Shown here one piece after another: positions 57,363 to 64,000 of a stretch of DNA of 64,000 bases (its first letter is position 1; each line of letters opens with the position of its first letter). A program made the translations under genes and the position numbers. A model generated the notes under the pieces. It saw only the letters and a program-made list of their open reading frames with translations, had not been told where the DNA came from and did not search any database. Source of the stretch: Mycolicibacterium moriokaense (GTDB lineage Bacteria; Actinomycetota; Actinomycetes; Mycobacteriales; Mycobacteriaceae). The DNA lies in contig NZ_QQBJ01000010.1 in assembly GCF_003347205.1 (NCBI RefSeq), forward strand, positions 124,001 through 188,000, given 5' to 3'.

Positions 57363-58376
57363 TCAGGACGCCAGCGTGGCCTTGCCGGTGCGCTGCGCAC
57401 CGGCGCGGTCGATCCACGTCAGGTCGACGACGTCGCCGGGGTAGTGCCGGTCCAGCACGCGGGTCAACGCCGTCGCGGAGTTCACCGGTTCGCCGTCGAT
57501 GCTGGTGAGGAGATCGCCGCTGACCAGCCCGGCCGCCTCGGCGGGGCCGCCGCGCAGCGAGTCGCGGATGATGACACCCGGCACCTCGGCGTCCTGGTCG
57601 CCCGCGGCGACGCCGACACCCAGCAGGGTGGGCGGCCCGATGTGCACCGTGTCGGACGGGATCCGGGTTCGGATCTGGTCGGCGATGCCCAGCGCCTGGT
57701 TGATCGGAATCGCGAAGCCCTTGCCGCCGGGTGCGAACCGGTAGTTGACGGTCGCGGCGGTGGTCATGCCGATCACCTGGCCGGCGCCGTTCACCAACGG
57801 GCCGCCGGAGTCGCCGGCGCGCACCGGTGCTGCGACCTCGATGAGGCCGGTGAGCTGGTCGGAGCTGCCGGTCAGCGCATCCTTGGCGTCGATCGTGCGG
57901 TTCAGTTCGGTGATGGTGCCCGGCTCGCGGGTCGGTGGGCTACCCGGGTTGGCGTTGCCGATGGCCACCGCGGGCTCGCCGACGACGATGGACGCGGAGT
58001 CGCCGAGCGGCGCGACGGGCAGGCCCGCGGCGCCGCGCAGTTGCAGCAGCGCGATGTCGTGGGTGCGGTCGTAGCCGATGAGATCGGCCCCGTACGCCTG
58101 GCCGTTGCCGACACTGTGTGCGGTGATCGCGTCGGCGCCCTGGACGACGTGGAAGTTCGTCAGCACCTCGCCGTTCGGGTTGAGCACGAAGCCGGTGCCC
58201 GCGCCGACGGCGTGCTGGTAGTCGATCGTGGTGTCGATCTGCACGACGGCCGGTTCCACCGCCGCGATCGCGGTGTCCAGTGGCGCCGCAGACGCGATCG
58301 CCGGATCGATCGGCGCCACCAGTGCGAGCACTGTGGCGAGCGCGATCATCAGGCGATGAGGGTGCAAGCGGGCCAT
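57363..58376 (-). CDS. Secreted trypsin-like serine protease with PDZ domain (PepA/Mtb32A-like)
   Basis: 337 residues. Signal peptide (about 1-30, ending ASAAP), trypsin-like domain with His in TNFHVV, Asp in DRTHDIALL and Ser in AGDSGGP, then a PDZ domain (about 245-335) with GVIIRDSLRGGPAEAAGL. Domain order and many segments match M. tuberculosis PepA, an HtrA-like exported protease. ATG 58376 places the signal peptide at the N-terminus. Longer frame upstream lacks it. Confidence 0.93.
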   Translation of the reverse strand: MARLHPHRLMIALATVLALVAPIDPAIASAAPLDTAIAAVEPAVVQIDTTIDYQHAVGAGTGFVLNPNGEVLTNFHVVQGADAITAHSVGNGQAYGADLIGYDRTHDIALLQLRGAAGLPVAPLGDSASIVVGEPAVAIGNANPGSPPTREPGTITELNRTIDAKDALTGSSDQLTGLIEVAAPVRAGDSGGPLVNGAGQVIGMTTAATVNYRFAPGGKGFAIPINQALGIADQIRTRIPSDTVHIGPPTLLGVGVAAGDQDAEVPGVIIRDSLRGGPAEAAGLVSGDLLTSIDGEPVNSATALTRVLDRHYPGDVVDLTWIDRAGAQRTGKATLAS

Positions 58377-58447
58377 ATGAATACTTTCGGATGGAGGCGG
58401 GTTCTCATTACATCGTGGCAATGAGTTGGTTCCCTGTCGACGTGAGG

Positions 58448-59287
58448 CTAATCCTCGAGGGCGACGCCGCCGCGTGACCTCTTGCGACGCCGCAGTGTGA
58501 TCTTGCCCGACGTTCGCCGGTTGCGGAGTCCGCCGTTGCTCGACTCGGATCCGTTCGTCTTCTGCGCGAGGTCGCCCTGCTGGTCGTCGGCGTGCTCCTC
58601 CGTCGACTCGTCGGACTCGGCGGACTCCTGCTCGGGTTGCTTGCCGGTCGTAACGGGTTGCTCGGACGGTTGGTCCTCGTCGGCGTCCACGCCCGTCTCT
58701 TCCGCCTCTTCCGTCTCAGCGGCTTCCTCGGCTTTTTCCGTCGCGGTCTCGTCGGTCTCGTCAGACTCGTCGGAGTCTTCGGCATAGTCCCGGCCGGAGT
58801 CCTTGCGGCCCCGGCGGCGGCTCTTCTTCTCCTTCTTCGGCTTCAGCGGCTTGGGCGGCGGAGGCGGCAGTTCGGCGACGAACGCCAGGTAGAAGGCGGC
58901 GATGCCGAGCATTGCCACCGCGGCGGCGGCTCCGTAGATGCCGAACAGCCAGCGTCCGGCGCTGTCCAGGCTGAGCCAGATCTCGCTGATCGCGGTTCCG
59001 ACGATCAGCACGCCCGCCAGCACGTGCAGTCCGATCGACGAGGTACGCAGGCTCAGTGCCAGCTGCGGGGTGCCCAACTCGGGTTTGCGGGTGCGCAGCA
59101 GCGTGAACACCACCGGCAGGCCGGCCAGGCCGATCACGGCACCGGTGACGATGCGCAGCACGGTGCCGAGCGTGTGGGAGGTCGTGCCCCGCAGCTCGGG
59201 CCAGCGCGGCAGCACGAAGAAGAAGTACAAGATGCCGGCGGCGATCGAGAACGACGCGTGCCAAGCCACCGCAACTTTGCGGCCCAT
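58448..59287 (-). CDS. lucA: LucA-like membrane protein (Rv3723-type)
   Basis: 279 residues. Four membrane helices in the first 140 residues (ASFSIAAGILYFFFV, VTGAVIGLAGLPVVFTLL, GLHVLAGVLIVGTAIS, AAAAVAMLGIAAFYLAFV), then PPPPPKPLKPKKEKK, a long Glu/Asp-rich disordered tail and a basic end (GGLRNRRTSGK). In M. tuberculosis LucA coordinates fatty-acid and cholesterol import through Mce1 and Mce4. Position next to tRNA-Ser and aspC matches Rv3723. The acidic tail is somewhat longer than in M. tuberculosis. Confidence 0.92.
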   Translation of the reverse strand: MGRKVAVAWHASFSIAAGILYFFFVLPRWPELRGTTSHTLGTVLRIVTGAVIGLAGLPVVFTLLRTRKPELGTPQLALSLRTSSIGLHVLAGVLIVGTAISEIWLSLDSAGRWLFGIYGAAAAVAMLGIAAFYLAFVAELPPPPPKPLKPKKEKKSRRRGRKDSGRDYAEDSDESDETDETATEKAEEAAETEEAEETGVDADEDQPSEQPVTTGKQPEQESAESDESTEEHADDQQGDLAQKTNGSESSNGGLRNRRTSGKITLRRRKRSRGGVALED

Positions 59288-59361
59288 ACTCCTCCTCAGA
59301 TTTTGGTGGCCGAGGAGCGACCAGCTGGTGATTGCCCACTGGTCGCCCCTCGGACCGAGTG

Positions 59362-59447
59362 CGGAGGATGCGGGATTTGAACCCGCGAGGGCTGTTAACC
59401 CAACCCGCGTTCCAGGCGAGCGCCATAGGCCACTAGGCGAATCCTCC
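59362..59447 (-). tRNA. tRNA-Ser(GGA)
   Basis: 86-base class II tRNA on the minus strand. GGAGGAT pairs with ATCCTCC. The anticodon stem CTCGC/GCGGG encloses loop CTGGAAC (anticodon GGA, reads UCC/UCU). A long variable arm and T-loop GGTTCAAAT are present. CCA is not encoded. Confidence 0.96.
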
Positions 59448-59489
59448 GCGGGCCATGGTAACCGACCTGCCTAATAGGGCCGTCCAGCC

Positions 59490-59543
59490 GGACCCCACCG
59501 ATCCCCGGGTCGTCCCCCTAGCCCTTCGGGCTGGGTGGGGTCC
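59490..59543. other. Strong stem-loop between tRNA-Ser and SRP RNA
   Basis: GGACCCCACC (59490-59499) pairs perfectly with GGTGGGGTCC (59534-59543), and an inner hairpin AGCCC-TTC-GGGCT (59520-59532) sits in the loop. It lies upstream of the SRP RNA promoter. The outer arm resembles the 5' end of the SRP RNA. Role unknown. Confidence 0.55.
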
Positions 59544-59599
59544 CCAGCTCGCCAGGGGAGTGCCCCCACCGCTCCAACGGCCCGGCGGAGACGAGGTAT

Positions 59600-59605
59600 T
59601 ACACT
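59600..59605 (+). promoter_or_regulatory. ffs: -10 element of the SRP RNA promoter
   Basis: TACACT, ending 6 bases before the first G of the SRP RNA stem at 59612. The -35 region is not obvious. Confidence 0.5.
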
Positions 59606-59611
59606 CGCCGT

Positions 59612-59700
59612 GGACCCCGCGCGGCGTCTATCCTGTGAACTCCCCCAGGGCCGGAAGGCAGCAAGGGTCAATGGGCTCTGTCGGGTGCGCGGGGTCCCCT
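59612..59700 (+). ncRNA. ffs: Signal recognition particle RNA (4.5S, bacterial small type)
   Basis: Conserved SRP domain IV core CAGGGCCGGAAGGCAGCAAG with the GGAAGGCAGCA loops that bind Ffh. The ends GGACCCCGCG and CGCGGGGTCC pair to close the rod, and the T-run at 59700-59705 ends transcription. Works with Ffh to target membrane proteins co-translationally. Same position beside aspC/dnaX as in M. tuberculosis as I recall. Confidence 0.93.
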
Positions 59701-59720
59701 TTTTTCTTTCCACACCGTGA

Positions 59721-61004
<1,284 letters not shown>

Positions 61005-61060
61005 CGGGCCGACCTATGGCGCGATGACGCGTGTCCGGGCGGCTCGGTAGCCTGCTGAGC

Positions 61061-62926
61061 GTGGCGCTCTACCGCAAGTATCGACCGGCAACCTTCGCTG
61101 ACGTCGTCGGACAGGAGCACGTCACCGAACCGCTGTCGACGGCGTTGGCGGCCGGCCGAATCAACCACGCGTACTTGTTCTCGGGCCCGCGCGGCTGCGG
61201 CAAAACGTCATCGGCCAGGATCCTGGCCCGCTCGCTGAACTGCGACCAGGGGCCGACCCCGACGCCATGCGGGGTGTGCGACTCGTGCGTCGCGCTGGCC
61301 CCCAACGGGCCGGGCAGTGTCGACGTCGTCGAACTCGACGCGGCCAGCCACGGCGGCGTCGACGACACCCGCGAACTACGCGACCGCGCGTTCTACGCGC
61401 CTGCCCAGTCGCGATACCGCATCTTCATCGTCGACGAAGCGCACATGGTGACCACGGCGGGCTTCAACGCGCTGCTGAAGATCGTCGAGGAGCCGCCCGA
61501 CCACCTCATCTTCGTGTTCGCGACCACCGAACCGGAGAAGGTGCTGCCGACCATCCGCTCGCGCACCCACCACTACCCGTTCCGGCTGCTCGCCCCGCGC
61601 ATCATGCGGACGCTGCTGGAGCGGATCTGTGAGCAGGAGGGCGTCGAGGTCGACGAGACCGTCTACCCGCTGGTGATCCGGGCGGGCGGCGGCTCGCCGC
61701 GCGACACGCTCTCGGTGCTCGACCAGCTGCTGGCCGGGGCGGACGGCAACCGGGTGCACTATCCGCGGGCGCTGGCGCTTCTGGGCGCCACCGACGTCGC
61801 GCTGATCGACGACGCCGTCGACGCGTTGGCCGCGGGCGACGCGGCGGCCTTGTTCGGCGCGGTCGAGGGCGTCATCGACGCCGGCCACGACCCGCGCCGC
61901 TTCGCCACCGATCTGCTGGAGCGCTTCCGGGACCTGATCGTGCTGCAGGCGGTGCCCGACGCAGCCGCGCGCGGGGTCGTCGACGCGCCCGGCGACGTGC
62001 TGGAGCGGATGCGTGAACAGGCCGCCCGGCTGGGCGCGGGCACGCTGACGCGCTACGCCGAGGTGGTGCACGCGGGCCTCGGCGAGATGCGCGGGGCGAC
62101 GGCGCCGCGGCTGCTGCTGGAGGTGGTGTGCGCGCGGCTGCTGCTGCCATCGGCCAGCGACACGGAATCGGCTCTGCTGCAACGGATCGAACGCATCGAG
62201 ACACGGATGGAGATGTCGATCCCATCCGACGGCGCCACTGCGGGCCAGCCTGCGGCCCAGCAGACGAAACCGGCGAAGCAGTTCGTGCGAAAGACCAAGG
62301 CCGCCGCCGCCCCGGCGCCGGAGCAGCAGGCGCCCGAACCGGTATCGACGCCGAAACCCGAACCGGTGGCGACGCCGAAGCCCGCTCCCGAGCCGGCCAA
62401 CCCTGCGCCGCCCTCGCCGCCGCCGGTGCAACCGCCGGCCGAGCCCGTCGTGGAGGCGCCGCCGGCACCCGCCGCGCCGCCCGCCGCCGGTGAACCAGAT
62501 GCCGCCGCGATCCGTCGACAGTGGTCGACCGTGCTGGACAAGGTCCGTGACCGCAGTCGCTCGCTGGCGGTGATGCTGGCCGGCGCCGTCGTGCGGACCG
62601 TCGACGGCGGGACGCTGCTGCTCAACCACGAGTCGGCGCCGCTGGCCAAGCGACTCAATGAGCAGCGCAACGCCGACGTCGTCGAGGAAGCGTTGAAGGA
62701 CGCCCTCGGCGTCGGGCTCAAGGTGCGCTACGAAGTCGGCAGCGCGACCGACGCGGCGGCGGCGCCGTCGGCGGCGGCCGAGGTCGCCGACGTCCGGCGC
62801 GACGAGGACGACATGCTGGCCGAGGCGGGCAACGACACCTCCGAGACGGTGCGCCGCGACCCCGAGGAGGCCGCGCTGGAGTTACTGCAGAACGAACTCG
62901 GCGCCCGTCGCATCGACAACGGCTGA
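61061..62926 (+). CDS. dnaX: DNA polymerase III subunits gamma and tau
   Basis: 621 residues, clamp-loader ATPase. The GTG at 61061 begins VALYRKYRPATF as in all DnaX. Walker A GPRGCGKTS, a four-Cys zinc module with CGVCDSC, Walker B FIVDEAHM and SRT sensor motif are present. After the clamp-loader domains (to about 385) comes a ~120-residue Pro/Ala-rich linker and a tau-like C-terminal domain (about 480-560). TAGCCT about 8 bases upstream suggests a nearly leaderless message. An upstream GTG at 61031 is unlikely. Confidence 0.96.
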   Translation: MALYRKYRPATFADVVGQEHVTEPLSTALAAGRINHAYLFSGPRGCGKTSSARILARSLNCDQGPTPTPCGVCDSCVALAPNGPGSVDVVELDAASHGGVDDTRELRDRAFYAPAQSRYRIFIVDEAHMVTTAGFNALLKIVEEPPDHLIFVFATTEPEKVLPTIRSRTHHYPFRLLAPRIMRTLLERICEQEGVEVDETVYPLVIRAGGGSPRDTLSVLDQLLAGADGNRVHYPRALALLGATDVALIDDAVDALAAGDAAALFGAVEGVIDAGHDPRRFATDLLERFRDLIVLQAVPDAAARGVVDAPGDVLERMREQAARLGAGTLTRYAEVVHAGLGEMRGATAPRLLLEVVCARLLLPSASDTESALLQRIERIETRMEMSIPSDGATAGQPAAQQTKPAKQFVRKTKAAAAPAPEQQAPEPVSTPKPEPVATPKPAPEPANPAPPSPPPVQPPAEPVVEAPPAPAAPPAAGEPDAAAIRRQWSTVLDKVRDRSRSLAVMLAGAVVRTVDGGTLLLNHESAPLAKRLNEQRNADVVEEALKDALGVGLKVRYEVGSATDAAAAPSAAAEVADVRRDEDDMLAEAGNDTSETVRRDPEEAALELLQNELGARRIDNG

Positions 62927-62976
62927 TAGCGAGAAATTCAGCGTTCTTTCAGCCGAAGGCGCGGAGAATGACATGC

Positions 62977-63747
62977 ATGGGTGTGGCAGCCCGGCTCGCC
63001 ACGATCGGCGTGGCGTCGTCACTCGTGTCGTCTGTTGTGGCATGTGGCGCCAGTACCGCGCCCGGCCCTGGGCCCAGCGCCTCGGCGGGCCCGTCGGCCA
63101 CCGCGCCGATGACGATCACCGATCCCTATTCGCCGAAGATCGATCCCGCGGCGTTCTCGACGACGATCGACAACTCTTTTCTGCCTATGGTTCCGGGCAC
63201 GCGCACGATTTTCGAGGCCCACACGCCCGATGGTCTGCAAACGACGACGACCGAGGTCACCCGCGATACGAAGACGATCATGGGCGTCAAGACCGTGGTC
63301 GTTCACGACACCGTCAGCGTCGAGGGCACGACGACCGAGGACACGTTTGACTGGTATGCACAGGACCGCGACGGCAATGTCTGGTATTTCGGTGAAGACA
63401 CCAAGGAATTCCAGGACGGATCCGCCGTCACGACGGGATCGTTCGAGGCCGGCGTGAACGGAGCCCTACCCGGAATCGTCATGCCGGCCCACCCGCGCGT
63501 CGGCGACCAGTACCGACAGGAGTTCGCGAAGGGTGTCGCCGAGGACACCGGCGAGGTGCTCAGCCTGACCGGTAGCGAAAGATCCCCGCTGACCGGGCCT
63601 CTCGGCGATCTTCTGGTGACCAAGGACGCAAACCTTCTGGAACCCACCGCACCGGCCGAGAACAAGTACTACGCGCGCGAGCGCGGACTCATCCTCACCA
63701 CGGAGGCCGGCGGGCGCGATGAAGCAATCAGGGTCGAGAAGTTCTGA
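62977..63747 (+). CDS. Putative lipoprotein, secreted
   Basis: 256 residues. Signal peptide with lipobox-like SVVACG (Cys at about 23), Pro/Ser/Ala-rich linker, then a ~200-residue beta-rich domain (DNSFLPMVPGTRTIFEAH, WYAQDRDGNVWYFGEDTKEF, GIVMPAHPRVGDQYRQEF). The pattern is like secreted beta-sandwich lipoproteins of actinobacteria with no known function. ATG 62977 has GGAGA 9 bases before it. ATG 62968 abuts that site directly. Confidence 0.8.
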   Translation: MGVAARLATIGVASSLVSSVVACGASTAPGPGPSASAGPSATAPMTITDPYSPKIDPAAFSTTIDNSFLPMVPGTRTIFEAHTPDGLQTTTTEVTRDTKTIMGVKTVVVHDTVSVEGTTTEDTFDWYAQDRDGNVWYFGEDTKEFQDGSAVTTGSFEAGVNGALPGIVMPAHPRVGDQYRQEFAKGVAEDTGEVLSLTGSERSPLTGPLGDLLVTKDANLLEPTAPAENKYYARERGLILTTEAGGRDEAIRVEKF

Positions 63748-63779
63748 CCCGGCGACATCCGGCCTGGTGCCCGCGGCGG

Positions 63780-63995
63780 TTACGACGAACTGTTCTTCTT
63801 TTCCCGCAGCACCAGAACCGGCAGCACCAGCGTTGCCAGTGCGGTGACCAGCCACACCACCACCGTCGCGGCGACCCATGAGCCGATGCCGCTGATCCTG
63901 ACACCGTTGGTCAACAACGACGCCAAGATCAACGCGGCAAGCGTGGATACCAGGCCGATGCCGCCGAGAAACGCCGATGCGTAGCGGCTGGCCAT
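63780..63995 (-). CDS. Small membrane protein
   Basis: 71 residues with two hydrophobic helices (FLGGIGLVSTLAALILASLL and WVAATVVVWLVTALATLVLPVLVL) and a basic, Ser-ending tail (REKKNSSS). Not recognised. The short loop between the helices and the charged tail fit a small two-span membrane protein. Convergent with the lipoprotein gene, 32 bases apart. Coding status is supported by the clean helix pattern only. Confidence 0.65.
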   Translation of the reverse strand: MASRYASAFLGGIGLVSTLAALILASLLTNGVRISGIGSWVAATVVVWLVTALATLVLPVLVLREKKNSSS

Positions 63996-64000
63996 CTTGA

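Overview
The window is high-GC actinobacterial DNA from a rapidly growing Mycobacterium (Mycolicibacterium-type). The evidence is recognisable mycobacterial proteins (LpqH, LucA, a PonA2-type PBP, LigC/Prim-PolC, ProXVWZ, cutinase, a PepA-like protease), many GTG/TTG starts, 4-bp ATGA/GTGA overlaps and apparently leaderless promoters. From about 9.8 kb to the right end, many genes follow the order of the M. tuberculosis Rv3762c-to-Rv3721c segment as I remember it (alkyl sulfatase, phosphotransferase, LapA-like protein, proXVWZ, DUF1089 protein, tyrA, Rv3753c-like, tadA, tRNA-Ser, integrase scar, then LigC/Prim-PolC, LucA, AspC, dnaX). Extra genes are interleaved.

Layout. 0-6 kb: class A PBP (cut by the left edge), AraC and TetR regulators, D-aminoacylase-like amidohydrolase. 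6-9.8 kb: small housekeeping proteins, then an ECF sigma factor translationally coupled to a Tat-type membrane Rieske protein. 9.8-18.3 kb: alkyl sulfatase, SDRs, zinc-ribbon metallopeptidase, histidine phosphatase, phosphotransferase, alpha/beta hydrolase, and a MarR regulator with a clear operator. 18.4-24.6 kb: glycine betaine/osmoprotectant ABC transporter, tyrA, tadA, tRNA-Ser(CGA). 24.6-26.1 kb: decayed tyrosine integrase beside the tRNA and an FAD monooxygenase.

26.3-37.1 kb is the metabolic centrepiece: a complete mim-type binuclear-iron monooxygenase locus (propane/acetone/phenol oxidation). It has mimR divergent from mimA-B-C-D, an amidohydrolase, a DUF59 (MIP18-like) protein, a zinc alcohol dehydrogenase and a dedicated GroEL-like chaperonin. 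The hydroxylase (A+C) oxidises the substrate, B supplies NADH electrons, D is the coupling protein, the chaperonin probably folds the hydroxylase, and ADH and amidohydrolase are candidates for processing products. Two identical-arm inverted repeats in the mimR-mimA gap are the best candidate MimR operators.

37-49 kb: cutinase, LpqH lipoprotein, Tgt, cytochrome P450, O-methyltransferase, amine oxidase, CoA-transferase/hydrolase, GluQRS, and a class III aminotransferase divergent from a small-molecule kinase. 48.6-52.8 kb: MBL hydrolase behind a MerR/SoxR-like promoter, then two divergent LigC ligases, one joined to Prim-PolC. 52.9-64 kb: beta-propeller protein, secreted proteins, serine hydrolase, DapB-like reductase, PepA-like protease, LucA, tRNA-Ser(GGA), SRP RNA, AspC, DnaX, a lipoprotein and a small membrane protein.

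The only stretch longer than 300 bases without a protein gene is 59288-59729, which holds the tRNA, a strong stem-loop and the SRP RNA. I see no CRISPR array and no intact insertion sequence.
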